Positions 48,501 to 61,800 are shown, counted from the stretch's first letter. The stretch: DNA of 64,000 bases from Panicum virgatum (GCF_016808335.1 NC_053146.1:6611015-6675014); one strand, 5' to 3'. Numbers and translations are program-made. Notes: a model not told the origin generated them from the sequence alone.

Positions 48501-51471
48501 ATGTGAAGAATGCGTTTCTTCATGGCACTCTGCCAGAGACAGTCTACTGCTCTCAGCCAGCGGGATTTGTGGACTCCAGTCGTCCGGACATGGTCTGCCA
48601 GCTCAACAAGTCTCTATGGTCTGAAGCAAGCTCCTCGGGCTTGGTATTCTCGGTTCGCCACGTTTTTGTTGACATTGGGGGTTCACCGAGGCCAAGTCTG
48701 ACACGTCTCTCTTCATCTACCGCCGTGGGGATGAGACTGCCTATCTGCTGCTCTATGTCGATGACATTGTGCTCACAGCTTCTAGTCAGCAGTTGCTTTA
48801 GCGCGTCATCTCCTCTCTGCAGCAGGAGTTTGCTATGAAGGATCTTGGTCAGCTCCACCACTTCTTGGGCGTCACTGTTGAGCCTCGCCCGTCTGGCCTC
48901 CTCCTTCACCAGCGGCAGTATGCCCTCGATATTCTGGAGCGGACTGGGATGACTGATTACAAGCCCTGCTCCACTCCTGTCGACACTCAGGCGAAGCTGT
49001 CTGCTGATCTGGGTGATCCTGTGGCTGATCCTACTGCCTACCGGAGTCTGGCCGGTGCCTTGCAGTACCTCACCTTCATCAGGCCGGATCTCACCTACGT
49101 TGTTCAGCAGGTTTGTCTCCATATGCATGATCCCCGGGAGTCACACCTTGCTGCGCTGAAGCGTCTCCTCCGCTACGTCCGTGGCACTGTGGACCTCGGC
49201 CTGGTCCTTCACCGCTCGTTCTTTGCTGAGCTGGTTGTCTACATCGACACTGACTGGGCTGGCTGTCCGGACACTCGCCGCTCCACTTCCGACTACGCCG
49301 TCTTCCTGGGCGGCAACCTAGTCTCCTGGTCGTCCAAACGGTAGCCAGTTGTCTCCCGCTCTAGTGCCGAGGCGGAGTACCGGGCTGTCGCTAATGGCGT
49401 GGAGGAGGCGTTCTGTCTACGACAGCTCTTGGCGGAGCTCCACAGCCTGCTCGCCAAGAGCACGCTCGTTTACTGCGACAACGTCAGCGCCGTGTATCTC
49501 TCCACCAACCCCGTTCAGCATCAGCGGATGAAGCATGTGGAGATCGACTTATACTTCGTGCGCGACAGGGTCGCCATTGGCGATGTTCGGGTACTCCATG
49601 TCCCGACCACCTCCCAGTTTGCCAACATCTTCATTAAGGGACTACCCTCCTCGACCTTCTCGGAGTTTCGCTCCAGCCTCAACGTAGCTAGTGGCTAGTT
49701 GTGGCTGTGGGGGGTATTTGCCTTTTGTACTTTCTTGTTGTCCAGTCTTGAACACCGCTGCGCCGGTAGTTCAAACTGCGGGGGAGTGTTGGTGTATATT
49801 GAGCCCATATATATAGAGGCCCATGTATTACTACTATATTGCCCACTCTTCTAGGGTTTGGAGGAATACACACAATTATTCTCTCCTTCAATTAGTTGTA
49901 GCAGAGACAAGAGTTGTAGTTCTGTGGTACTTGGTGTCAAATCATTTGTAGTTCAAGTGAGTATATCAAAAATAATTGTAATTCTGTGAAGCTTACTCTA
50001 GCTATTTTTTAAGTGCAGCTTACTCTATTTAAATTGATTATGCTTTTTCTTGCATAAATACTCGCACTTGATTAGAAGCTTGTGAAAGTAGAGTTGTTTC
50101 GTGTACACAAAGGCTTTGTAGTGAATGAGGCATCACTATGATTGTGCTCTTTCTTCTCTTGTAAACACCATTATGTTGTTATATTTTTTATTTAATAATA
50201 TAGTTTATGAAGAAAGCTTGAATATCTGCCCACCAAGTGGATGAAACGTCTGCTTATCAACCCTGTTTTATGATGCTCCTTTTGATTAAATCATTATGGG
50301 GCTAATTATTGTTGCCATTATCTCTGTTTTTTATTTCTAGGAAGAGGAAGAAGAAGCTCTAAGACAACTAAGGAAGAACTTGGTTGTCCGAGCAAAACCC
50401 ATGCCAAGCTTCTACCAAGAGGGACCCCCGCCAAAAGTTGAACTTAAGAAGGTAATGTGTTTTGTGTTGTCTGCTTTTTATTATAATCCAATAAACTTTC
50501 TGTTTCAGATTATTCAGTTGTTATTTCTATTCTGATGGGAATCTCTAGGTGGTCTGTTTCATGAGTTGCTTAGAATTTATTCATAATCTCATATTCGGTG
50601 GCTTTTGTTGCTGTTTCCTCATCTTTATGGCCAGAGTTTTACATTTTTGCTTGGTGGTATGTTGCTTTTCTTCGGGTGTCAGGACACTACAGTCTGTTGT
50701 ATAACTTCACATTAGTAAAGACATATCATGCAATAAAAATATGCTTAAAGGCGAAGCTTTTCCTCTGTTTCTCGTATGCATATGACATGTTATCCAACAT
50801 AATTGAAAATTTGAACTTTCTGGATTCCTAATGGTCCTCTTTTCATTTCGTTCTCGCAAAACAAAATATTTGTTCCTTTTCGTTGACCTGGTCAACAGAA
50901 CTGTAAAAATTCTCACGAAAGAAACTGGTAGTCTTCCTACTCCAGTTACTGATATAAATTGCTGAAATCAGCATAGGTTGCATGAAATATTTCAGTATAA
51001 ATGAAGATTTTCTTACATTACTAGCGTTTATGCAATGTCTTCAGAAATTCAAGCATTTGAACATGTTCATGTTACATTTGCCACGACCTATAGCCTGTTG
51101 ATTTTTCTCATAAAAAACACTATATGCCTGCCTGTTTTAAGTGTGCGTACTAGTGCAAGCCTTCACTTGCTTTTTCTCTATAGGTGCCTCCAACTCGTGC
51201 TAGGTCACCAAAATTGACACGGAGAAAGAGCTGCAGTGACTCCCCTCAAACACCCGAGGGAGGAAATGGCAGTGCAGTATGTTGTCGGTTACATCGTCAC
51301 AGCATTGGGAACTCCAAAGATGTTAACAGCAAGGCACAATGTTCTCCGAAGAGCTCTCCAAAGACTGGGTCTGCTACGAAATCGAGGGCCACCAAATCCA
51401 GGGAAGACCTGAAGGGTACAATTAAGAAAGTTGGAATGCCTAGCGCCGCAAATGTCGCTGTACAAACCTAA
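45518..51471 (+). CDS. WVD2-like (WDL) TPX2-domain microtubule-binding protein
   Basis: Coding exons: 45518-45946, 46611-46696, 46932-47028, 47111-47182, 50341-50451 and 51184-51471. All phases fit and give 360 residues; the ATG lies five bases after a leader-intron acceptor. Residues 1-143 are acidic and Ser-rich ([15 protein letters not shown]). The basic TPX2-type domain spans about residues 185-280: [65 protein letters not shown]. The KLEEK motif defines the WVD2/WDL family, which binds and bundles cortical microtubules and shapes anisotropic cell growth. The Lys/Ser-rich tail has RSPK and SPKSSPK sites, likely kinase targets. The fourth coding intron (47183-50340) is enlarged by a Copia insertion in the same orientation as the gene; splice sites are unaffected. 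The 3' UTR probably runs to about 51850. Confidence 0.88.
47624..49890 (+). mobile_element. Copia retrotransposon with very short (~103 bp) LTRs, in an intron
   Basis: The 5' LTR is 47624-47725 and the 3' LTR 49787-49890. Both start TGTTGGTGTATATTGAGCCC and end TTCTCTCCTTCA, and they differ by a few substitutions and a 2-base indel. The perfect 5-bp duplication ATTAG lies at 47619-47623 and 49891-49895. A primer-binding-like TGGTATCTAGCC follows the 5' LTR, and a purine run GCGGGGGAG precedes the 3' LTR. Only the region from the C-terminal integrase linker through reverse transcriptase and RNase H remains; gag, protease and the integrase core are gone. LTRs of this size are unusual for a Copia element with pol. 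Confidence 0.9.
48090..49698 (+). pseudogene. Copia pol remnant: reverse transcriptase and RNase H, broken
   Basis: The reverse transcriptase part shows [48 protein letters not shown] and the catalytic LYVDDIVLT (near 48752). RNase H follows ([41 protein letters not shown]). The frame is broken by TAG at 48257-48259, a 2-base loss near 48615, a frame change near 48680, TAG at 48799-48801 and TAG at 49342-49344. It cannot make an active enzyme. The Pro-rich frame at 47690-48090 is probably linker sequence. Confidence 0.9.
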
Positions 51472-52625
51472 CTCATGAGGCATTCTCACTCCCATGCCAT
51501 TTTTCATTTTAATTTATACCTCACATCACCAAAAGGATGGCCTCATGCCCCGACAGCAGTGTGTTTGTTGCTGGATTATTTTTGCATTGTCCTTGTAAGA
51601 ACCATGCTACAAGAGACCATGTGCTGTTCTGTGTTGTACATTTGTTGAGGGTTTTGTATGTGGTAACCACTCGGTTCTGCAAGAACCAAGCTGGCAGCTG
51701 ATGAGCTGTTGGAGTCAGTGACATTGTTGTTGTAAGGCGGCATTTGCAGATCCTATGTATTGTATCTGAGCTGTAACTTATTGTGGGCATTGTCAAAGCG
51801 ACTGTGATTGTTGTTGCAAAATCTGATCAGGCCATCGTTCAAGTATCCTGTATCATTATGGATTAAAATTGTGCTGAGTTTCTTCTGACCAAAATTCAAA
51901 AATATAAACAATGAGCAGTGACATGGCAAATGATCAATACTTCCGCAGGCTTTCTGAAGGTACAAAGGGGTTCTGTAGATCTGTGGGCAACGGCGTATTT
52001 GTTGAATGGACGAACTTCTGTGATTTCTTCAAATTCTGTGACTACAACTCGCGCCATCAAAATCTATCGCTCTCAAATTAAGCTGCAGTTCAATTGAACT
52101 AGTATGAAAGAACATTGAACCTGCCCTAAAAAAAAGAACATTGAACCTGGAAGCACAATTTTTCATTTCGTGAAGAGGTGCGATTTGCGCACTTGACTAC
52201 TTGAGGTAAGGTACTGAGGTCTAAATCTGTACGATTTGGTTGGCAAGATCTGACTTCGTGCAAATTGACTTTGCAAGGTGGCATTCTTTCTCCATGTTTT
52301 CTACTGGTGTGCTAAACGAGGAAGCCACGCAAATGCCTTGCCAAACATGTACGCTAGTGTGCTCAGGACAGTCTGTGTCATGTCATGGTCCATGTAAAGT
52401 GAGCTATGGGAAGAAATACGAAAAAAAAGTTCAACTGTTTATCTTCAGTGATTGAGAATTCGAAACTAAAGAACATTATTCAAAAGATGAAAATGGCAAA
52501 TTCATGTTTTTTCAAAAAAAAGAGAGAAAGTTCTACATTTATTCCTAATTCAACTGTGAACGCTCCTTCCTGAACAGGAATCAAAGAAGTTTTCTGAGCT
52601 GCACTACTCGGAGTAAATTCCTAGT
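51472..52625. other. 3' UTR of the WVD2-like gene, then spacer
   Basis: The first few hundred bases look like a T-rich 3' UTR. Beyond about 51900 I see nothing supported. Confidence 0.5.
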
Positions 52626-52633
52626 GGCTGCGG

Positions 52634-53339
52634 TATATATGGATATGACCATGCAGCCCGAGCCCGTTAGCCCGGCCCGAGGCCCATTTTTTCGGGCCGG
52701 CCCAAGCACGGCCCGGGAGAGCAGGCCGTGCCTGGGCCGCACCCTAGGCATGTGGGCCGGCACGGGCATGGCCCGCTCCCAACAATCGGCCCGGTAGCGG
52801 CCCGTTCCCCTCCACCCCACCCCAATGAGTGGCTTTGATCTTGACGGCCTATCCCATGAGTGGAGGCCCCGAGCGGCCGCCCCCGCCCCCGCCCCGCCCT
52901 GACGCCGACCCCCCCACGCCCGCCCCGCCGCGGCGGCCTCCCAGCTCCGCCCCGCCAGTTCGCCGCCCCGAACTCGCGCATCTGCCGAGCTCCGTCGTCC
53001 GCCGGCAGTGGCTCCCTCGCGCGCGGCGGCAGGCCAGAGAAGTTCCCTCGCGCGCGGGCGGCGCGCCGGAGCAGTTCCCTTGCACGCGGGCGGCGCGACC
53101 GTCTCCCTCCCCGCCTCCTGCTCTTCCTGGGCGGATCCGCCGGTGACTTTGGGAGCTCGGCACGGCGCCGTGCTTCCGGGCCGGCCCGACGGCCCACGGG
53201 TCGTGCCTTGGACCTACGGCCAGGCACGAGCACGTCGGCGGCACAGCACGGCCGGCACGGCGGTGGCACGACGAGTACCGGCACGGCACTGCACGACGTC
53301 GTGCCGGGCCGGGCCGGGCTGGCCCGTTGGCCATCTATA
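52634..53339. mobile_element. hAT-type non-autonomous element, 706 bp, GGGCC-rich
   Basis: The perfect 8-bp duplication GGCTGCGG lies at 52626-52633 and 53340-53347. The right end (inverse TATAGATGGCCAACGGGCC) matches the ends of the 28294-28748 element; the left end (TATATATGG) has diverged. The interior is GC-rich with CGGGCC and GGCACGG arrays and long meaningless open frames on both strands. Confidence 0.8.
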
Positions 53340-53347
53340 GGCTGCGG

Positions 53348-54428
53348 ATGTATAGATTCAGTTGACGAATGACGATCGACAATTTCTTCAACGAAAGTGA
53401 ACTAACCTATTTTCCGCAGCATTCTACGATCAAAATGGTTTACTACAAAGTAATAAAGAAGCACGCGAAAAAGAACCCACACTAGCGAAGAATTCAGAGC
53501 GTCCAGTAAAAATGAGAGGAGGGAATAGTTACCGACGACTCAAAGACAGCCCCGCGCGCCATCGTCAAAAAGGGCTAACAGCAAGTTAGGCTCTCGCCAT
53601 GATGGTGTCGTGCACGCTTGGGCTCCAATCAGGCCGTGGTTTGACATTTCCTTCGCGTGCCACGCGTGCGGCCGGTAAATTTGAAGCACGCGCCTTTGCT
53701 TCTGGTTTCACGGCTCCTTAATCTAGTCGCAAACCCAGTTTCACGTGCACTGCCCTAGTGGCACACCAAACCTCGCTCTTTCACCGGCCACGTTTAGAAA
53801 TTTTGGAAGGCCCTGGCAACAATTCCAGATAGAAGAAGGATTTATATATATCATGTTTAGAGTTTAATATAATTTGATCCAAACCCTCAATGTAGTCGAG
53901 AGATGGGGCTTGAGTTCTCCTTCGAGCAATACCAAATCACAAACACCTATTGAATTTAAAATTGGAACCTTCATTATGAATTTCAGTAAACACTGAACAC
54001 CTATCCGCTCATCCCATAGGACGTGGATGGACGAAGTGAAAGCAGAAGAAACTAATGAGTTATTATTGGACTCCGTTGACAAACAACGTGTGCATTCTCC
54101 TTTGGTCCTTTTTCAATTTTGACATGAACGAGAAAGCCAAAAGGGCACTCGCATGCTTGCACGGGTACGGAACGCCACCACACCGCCCGTTTCCTTGTTG
54201 CTTCCCAGGATCGGAAGGTTTAACGTTCGGCTAACTGACAACGACAGCCATCAGGTCACAAACCGTGGTCGCTTTATCTGTCAGTGTGGAGCAATATCCA
54301 TTGACAGCTCTGGAGATCGAGGCTTTCCGACAAAACGTCCCCAGGTCAAGTTCCAAAGCAGAACGTCTCTCCATCCCTGCACCCCGGGTCCCCGGCCCTC
54401 TACTAAAAGTGCACGTACACATGGCAAG
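53348..54428. other. Spacer and probable promoter of the small peptide gene
   Basis: No gene or bounded element is seen. The last few hundred bases probably hold the promoter of the small secreted-peptide gene. Confidence 0.45.
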
Positions 54429-54441
54429 TTTATATATATAC
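54429..54441 (+). promoter_or_regulatory. TATA box of the small peptide gene
   Basis: TTTATATATATAC lies about 110 bp before the ATG at 54544, a normal distance for a plant TATA promoter with a short leader. Confidence 0.6.
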
Positions 54442-54543
54442 AAAGATCAGAGATGCAGATGCAAGGGATGTAGCAATCACCTGGGCTAGCATAGCACCAA
54501 AGAAGAGCTAGCAGCTGAGCGTTTCAGCGTCCATCGATCGATC

Positions 54544-54798
54544 ATGAGGCAGCAGCTCGTGATGGTAGCAGCTGTCGCCATCCTCCTCCTCGTCCTGGGC
54601 TCCGGCGCCGCGACGTCGGCGGCGGCGGCGCGGCCGCCGCCGGTGGAGAGTAGAGGAGGCTCGGCAGGGCGGCAGGGATCCTCGGTGGTGCAGTCTGAGA
54701 GGGCGACATCTGCGGCGGCTGAGAGCTCGGCTCAGCCGTCCGGCTGCACCAACGGGAGCGGCCCCGGCGGCTACTGCCACCCTCCGTCGAGCCATTGA
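54544..54798 (+). CDS. Small secreted peptide precursor, unrecognised
   Basis: This is an 84-residue single-exon frame. Residues 1-29 form a strong signal peptide (MRQQLVMVAAVAILLLVLGS, then a small-residue cleavage region). A low-complexity Ser/Ala/Gly/Arg region follows, and the tail has the composition of a mature peptide: SGCTNGSGPGGYCHPPSSH at residues 66-84. Its two Cys (68 and 78) could form one disulphide. The layout (signal peptide, variable region, short C-terminal motif) matches plant signalling-peptide precursors, but the motif is not one I recognise among CLE, CEP, PIP, IDA, RALF, PSY or GLV. A TATA box lies upstream, and GC3-biased codons support real coding. A chance GC-rich frame is less likely given the signal peptide. 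Confidence 0.65.
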   Translation: MRQQLVMVAAVAILLLVLGSGAATSAAAARPPPVESRGGSAGRQGSSVVQSERATSAAAESSAQPSGCTNGSGPGGYCHPPSSH

Positions 54799-55600
54799 CC
54801 ATTATTATTGAGCCCACCAGAGCCCTTGAAATCTGGGAAGACATACTTATATAGTATAGCTTACGATCAATGTATGATGATGCCGGCCGTCTGCACAAGT
54901 ATACATGTATAGCAAAGTTCTATTACATTTACAGCACATGCATGGTTTTTAGATGTGATAGTATAATTGTCTCTCTACCTAGGTACTCTGGGAGATTTAT
55001 CAGGCGCACGTGCACCGTACTTGTTTATTGGTAAAAGTGAAATATTGTTTGCATAACACTACATGTGTGATCAATTTATACTCTAAATTATTATTATCAT
55101 GTCGAGGACTTGAATCTGGATGAAGTATATGACATGAGCAATACACACACTCTCACTATTAAGGCATCATATATAGTAGTAATAGTATGATGGCATACAT
55201 AATAATTTGTAGGAGTGCATAATCACAAATACTAACACCTAACATCTACAGACACAGTACACACAAATATACAAATCCACTGCCCTATTAATGTGTAGTT
55301 CGCCGGCATGGCCGTTAAGCCCGTGTACACGCTGCATGAACACTACACAGTAGCTAGCCGCGTCTGTTTAATCAGCTGTTTACCCGTTTAATGACTGTTT
55401 AATTCGTTTAAATAGCGGCTCGAATACTTAAATGGTAGATGACCGACTATTCAGCGTTTAATGTTTAGACTAACACTACTGTATACCTACACTTACTAAT
55501 TGCTCCAGTTTCAAAAAAAATTACTAATTACTCCATATGGTCATTCGAACAAGAAACTGTGACACATTGTAGCAGGTTGTAGCCATCAACGGACATACCA
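54799..55600. other. AT-rich spacer
   Basis: This is the 3' UTR of the peptide gene, then nothing recognised. The promoter of the AUG3 gene probably begins near 55560. Confidence 0.5.
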
Positions 55601-55820
55601 GTGTGGGGCCCGCGCGTCAGAGGCACGGGGATGCACAGTACCGTGGAACCGGATCTCGTCAATAGTCAACTCCCACCCATGGTCCCACCATATTCCATCA
55701 CTTCATTCCTTTCCTTCCCCCGGACCCCGCCGCCGGCCAACTCTGGGCCCTGGCAAACTTGCATCCCCACCCCTCCATTTCCTCACGCATCACCACTCGG
55801 CCCCCCCTGCTCCGCCGGCG

Positions 55821-58800
55821 ATGAGCGCCAAGCAGCTCTGCGACGCCCTGGCCGCCGCGGGGTTCGACGGCGACGGCCCGCTCGACCCGGACAGCCTCGA
55901 GTGGGCGTTCCTCCAGGGGGACGACTCGCGCCGGATGCTCGCGTGGATCTCCGCCCGCCTCCGCCCGGGCAACGTCATCTCCGCCACTGACCTGGACCTG
56001 TACGGACCCCCCGATTCCCGCCGAAACGCTCGCGCTCTTGTTAATCCTGTGATCAGCGGTTGAATGAGCCATGTGCGAGGGTTCGGGCTGCGAGATTAGA
56101 GTTTCATGGGGACCGAATCGACCGAGGCGGAAGGGTTTGGAATTTCGGATGTGCGATCGGGAGGGTATAATATGGGCGTGGTTGGTTGGCCTTTGGGTTG
56201 GGTTTTGAATTTCGATCGAAATTGGCTTGAGAAATCTTTCGCTCGGTCAAAATGGTTGTAGGGGGTTGGCTGTGAAACTTGAGGAGCAGAAGGGTTTGCA
56301 TGAGGAAACTCACACACTTGCATATGCATGCTTTGAGAACTGTGTATGGTTTAAGCTGGGGATGATTACTGATTTGTATAGAAGGGTGCTGTAATTCGTT
56401 CATAGGGAGATGTAACTGCTAAAGTGCGATGATCTAACTGATAGTGAGCAATGTTGTGTATCAAATTATGAATAAAAAACTCCATTATTTTTGTCCATAT
56501 CTGTTTATCCTTTTGCCCTTGAGTTTCCCATTGTTTAGTTTGTAATGGCTCTCAGGCTTATACTCACAACCGTTGCATGGGCCACAGGTATGAGCAGCTT
56601 GAAATGGAAGGGAAGTTATTGGAGGTATGAAGATTTTAGCTTCATTTGTCTGTTTATTCCGTAAGATATTTGCATTGCAAATTATTTGTACTGAGCATGC
56701 AATGAGTTTAATTAACCATCTTAGAAACAAAAGTCTGTGCATTGTTTTCTGTTACATCAGATTGTTAGCTCTATGCCTCTGTCTAGTGAGAGGTATGTGC
56801 TCCTAATTTGTCTGCCATTTTCAGGGGGATGACTTGGATTTTGCTTTTGATAGTATTTCGGCATTCTCAGATAATGGGGAGAACCAGGATTACACTTTTT
56901 TGTCAGAAGAAAGTCTTGAAGACATCCGGTAGGCTATCTCATTCGATACTAGAACTGATGAACTAGCATCCTGTATTTCTGTGCACTACTTTTCACAGCT
57001 GCACTTCCCTAACCGAACCCTTGCAAAAATAACAGATAGAACCATTTATCATAAGAACTTGTTTTATTTGGTTGGTCATTTCATTTCTAGAGGTTAGTCG
57101 GCTTGAGTATGCCATTTGTAGTTATTCCATATAGTTCATTTCATTTTTGCAAATGATCCACAAGGAATATCCGAATAGGTGACATTTGAGAATTTCACTA
57201 ACATTGTTAGTCTGACTTGGCTACGATATCAGACAGTTTAGTGAATCATGTAGCCTAATCTGTCTAGGTTCACTCCATTTAGAGCATATAATTGTCTTGT
57301 TAACTGTTTGTTTTGAACTCTCCATTTACCGAGGATTTTCTCTTTATTCTTCTAGCGACTCAAAGCTTGCTCTTAGAGCAGAAGTTTCTGATTTGGAAAA
57401 GCAGCTTGCTTCTCTGGAATGGAAGCTTGATTTACTTACAGCACAAGCTACAACCATTACCCGGGGAAAGAAGTCCCGCTCATCCGCTAAAACTAGAGCT
57501 AATGGACAACTTACTGGCTTAGATGAGAAATTTGCTAAGAGAAATTTAGAGGTAATGTATCTTGCCTTTGTCAAACTAAGCTACAAAACCAGTACACCAC
57601 ATATACTACTACACTGCCTGTGCTTTATTCTAATTCCATTATATATTTACTGGAGTCTGTTTCATATTATACTATGTACTCTTATCTGGCTTTAGAACCT
57701 GTCACCTAGCGCCTTCTCTGTTATGAATGAAAGCCATTTGATATATCTAACTTGAGGAGTAACCGATGCTCCTGCTGATGTAAGAAACGAGCATTGCTCC
57801 TAAGATGCATTTTATCTGTTTCCTTTTCCTTTGTCTTTTTCGGTTTTTGTGTGTGTTTGTGACTTTGTGTTCTGTTTGGGAGCCATCTTTTTAGCTCCTC
57901 TTTGTGGACCTATCCTTCATTCTTCTTAATAATGGAAGCATGTCAATCTTTTGTGGTTATCCATGTAACTGGGATTAGGTATTAACTAGGATTTGTAATG
58001 CTCTGAGGGCTGAATACTGCTTTCACTAAAGGAAAAGGTTATGCTGGTAAGCGCTGGATGTTCGAGAAAAAATAACAGGGTTTTGCTGGACTGCTTGGTC
58101 CACAGGTTATGCACCCATTTTAGCGCCTTTTCTTTTGATGATGTTTTATGTCAATTTGTAGCTACTTGAACTCAAGTTTATGCTCATTTCTAAGCTGTTC
58201 GGCTATTTTTTCCAGGAATTCATCCTAGCCCTTAATAAGATTATACATATCTATCTGTTCTGACTTTTTTTGGAACCTTCTTTTAGATGAATGCAGTTCT
58301 TGGGAAACTGGCTGCAACCACCCAGGAGTTATCTTATTACCATTCAGAAGCTGGTATTCTTATTTCCTTTAGCATGTAGAAATGCAATTCATTCATCGAT
58401 TGCATTGCTTACATCGACATGCATTTATCAATTGATACTTCAATTTTGATTTATATGTGCATGCAAATGTGGTCATAAGTCTAGCATAATATAAGTGCTA
58501 ACTGTTTAAATTTCTTGTCAATCTTTTGATTGCGTCGCATTTTGTTCCTTGCAGATATTGGAGTCTACCTGTCATACTGTGACTTCCTGTCATATGTGAG
58601 GAGTAACCTGGTTTGTACAAAGGAACTAAACAGATGGTTCTCTACAAAGTTTGAGAAGGTATTTTTGTTTTCATGATCTTTTTACTCCTATATTAGCGAC
58701 ATTTATGTTTAGACACATGAATGTACGAGTATAAAAAATCCTATTTGGCCATACACATACAATTGATATTGAATTTAAGGTATACATGATGCATGAAGCA

Positions 58801-61800
58801 CATTTTGTTTTTTTTTCTCTCTGACCTTAGGGTCACTGCGCCTTAAATTTTGGGTACTTCAACACTTCTGTGACTTGGGCTCACTCATTAATGAATGTTA
58901 ATAAAGCAGTGAAAACAAGTCCCAAGCACAGAATAAACGAGCATCCGGAGATTACCTTTTGTCAACTGCATACAAGGTTCATAATAGGATAGAGTCCTAA
59001 GTTCTGGTAGAGTGAAATTTGTGTGCAAGGATGTCATTGTTTTACTAGGTAACTAAGATCTACATGTTCTGATGTGTGTTTTAAGCTATCTGTTACCTAT
59101 GAAGCTGGAAATTATTTACTTTGGCCAATTGTTGATTGTTAAAATGAATCCCAAGTTCTTTTTATTTCAATTAATTGTTTGTTATATGCATTCATATGTT
59201 TATCAAATAGTACATTGACATCCTGCAAAAGTTTCTTCACTTTCATAATTTATTTGAATAACAAATAAGTTTAATTGAAAACTCTAATATATTATTACCC
59301 ATGAATGAATAAATGGTCTTATATGTAAAATAAACTAAGTTATTGAGGTTAAATTTACTGCTAAGTTAGAGTCATCGTTTTACCACCTGCTTGCTGATCA
59401 AGTTTTTCTTTGGGTATGGTAGGGACCACTCCAGCTTGTTGTCAAAGATGACAAATCAAGTGGTAAGACTTGCTTAGTTGCTTCATATACTGTATCTATA
59501 GTCTCATAGTCTTACTTTTTTACGCGAGGCAGAGCAGCTGAAAATTATTGATGTTTTTCTATTTGTTTCATCTCATCATTACCTTTTAAATTTTGGGAAA
59601 ATCCTCTATTATTTTCATCTCTATTTGTGATTGTTTTTGGCACACTGCACTCTGTATATGATTTCCTTGGTTGTCATATACTCGGTCTCAATTAATACAC
59701 AGATTTGGATTTAGCCTTCAACATGAAGTCATACCATTCATTCCTATTCGTATGTTGTTAGATGCCAAAGTTGAATGAAACCAATAACCAATTTGTTCTC
59801 CCTTTTGCACAGGAGATTTTGTGAACTCTCACCACTTTGTTGTCCAGCTGAACCGAATTAACTCCATGTAAGTATTTATTGGTCTGCCAATGTCAGTGAT
59901 CTGCTTATTTTTGCACTACTACTGCGTATTATTGCACCGTCAATGTTTTTGAATTATCTTAATTTTTTAGCCATAATAAAGGTTGCATAGTGTTTTGGAA
60001 TTATCTTAATTTTTTAGCCATCATAAAAATTACATAGTATGGCTGCCGAGACTTATCGTGCTTCCACCCAAGTATAAATTTGATGAATCTTAGTTTCGCC
60101 AGATGATCTTAATGTGAAAAGAATTGAAGTTTAATTTGCTTCATCTTCAACATGGAATGAGTTTTGGAATAATTTCTCTCTCTGGAACTAAGCTTATTAG
60201 TTTGTTCTTCTCCAATTTGACATCAACCTCAAACATCTCTGTGTAGTGTGGAATCTTTAAGAGATTAGCTGGCCTGCTCGTGGAATACTCACCTATTTCC
60301 TGCCTCCACTATGTAATCTTCGATCTCAGTTAACCCTGTTGCAGCAAGTTTTGTCACTTCAACATAAAACTTGTCAGGGCAAGTTAAAATCTGCCTTGAC
60401 AGTAATACTTAACATTCTTCACGACATTACCTCAGATCTGTATTTTTCTTTGTTGATCTCTTAAGATGTACATCTATTAACTCTTATATGCATACTTTAT
60501 TGTTACCGTTGAAGTGAAAATGTACTCTTTCTTCTCCCGAAAGGGATTCTATTCTGATGCTGCTCATTTATTGACAGGTTTGCTAAAAGTATGATGCAGT
60601 ACATAGAAGCACAGGTAGAATATGCAAAAGAGGAGGCTATAGTGTCAACACTAAGAACTCAATTGGCATCTCAACAGTCATGTATCCATCAGGATAGCCA
60701 TTCTCTAAGGTGAGTATGACTAGTTGCTTCTGGAAGAGGGACAAAATTGGAGTAGCATGGTATTATCCTTATTGGCTTGCCTTTAACTGCTTGATTCCTT
60801 GTTGCCTTCATTGTTGAAGTATAAGTGAATTGCCCACCTCTTCCCATCAGCTTAAGCTTTTGGGTTGAATTGGTTGGTGCATACAACTCAATATGGTATC
60901 AAAGCCGGAGGTCTCGAGTTTGAATCCTAGCGGGCACGATTAAACAAAATAATTGCAGCCGACTCCTAATTTCCACGTTTGAGGCCTGAGGGAGCTTGCA
61001 CGTGAGGGGGAGTGTTGAAGTATAAGTGAATTGCCCACCTCTTCCCATTAGCTTAAACTTTTGGGTTGAATTGGTTGGTGCATGCAACTCATTATTCATG
61101 ATCATTACTTGCTTTGAATTTTAACACAAACAAGTGGAAATTTAACAAAATCCACTGGCAATTAGCCAATCACCTAATCTAATGAGGATCCTTGAGTGTT
61201 TGTATTGGTAGACTGCTATTAAGTATTCATATATCTGCTTTCTTGGCATGTCTTAGCACCATTGTAATATTGTTGATTAATATGTCTGATTTGTGGTTTC
61301 ACTCATCTCATCTTCAGGTGGAAAAGCGCTGAACTTGCTGAAGAACTTAAAGATCTTTCCCTTGATGTGCAGAAATGCTTATCTGAGGTCATTGCATTAC
61401 ATGAATTTTGTTCATTAATTGAACATGAGCACCCTAATAAGGGTTTCTCTCTGGATTCTATGGACGATTCGGAATTTTAAGTTTCCATTGCTTGGAACCT
61501 TGGTTTAATGTTTTGTGATTGTCAAGCGTCATATGCTTTCCCCAAAAGATGACAATGATCTCACAGCCATATGACTGGAATATCATGGGCTCATGCCTGG
61601 TTCAGCTGAGTTGGATTAGAAAACAATGCATCTAAATGTTTTCATGTTAAATGAAACTAACGACCACATACTTGTTTACATGATTTTCATGTTTTTAACA
61701 TTTTATACTTCATACTTGATTCTAATACATTCTTTTGGGATATGGTTGCTCAATGGTCTATTGCTCATACTTGAGCCAATTTCTGGTGCCTTTGTCATCC

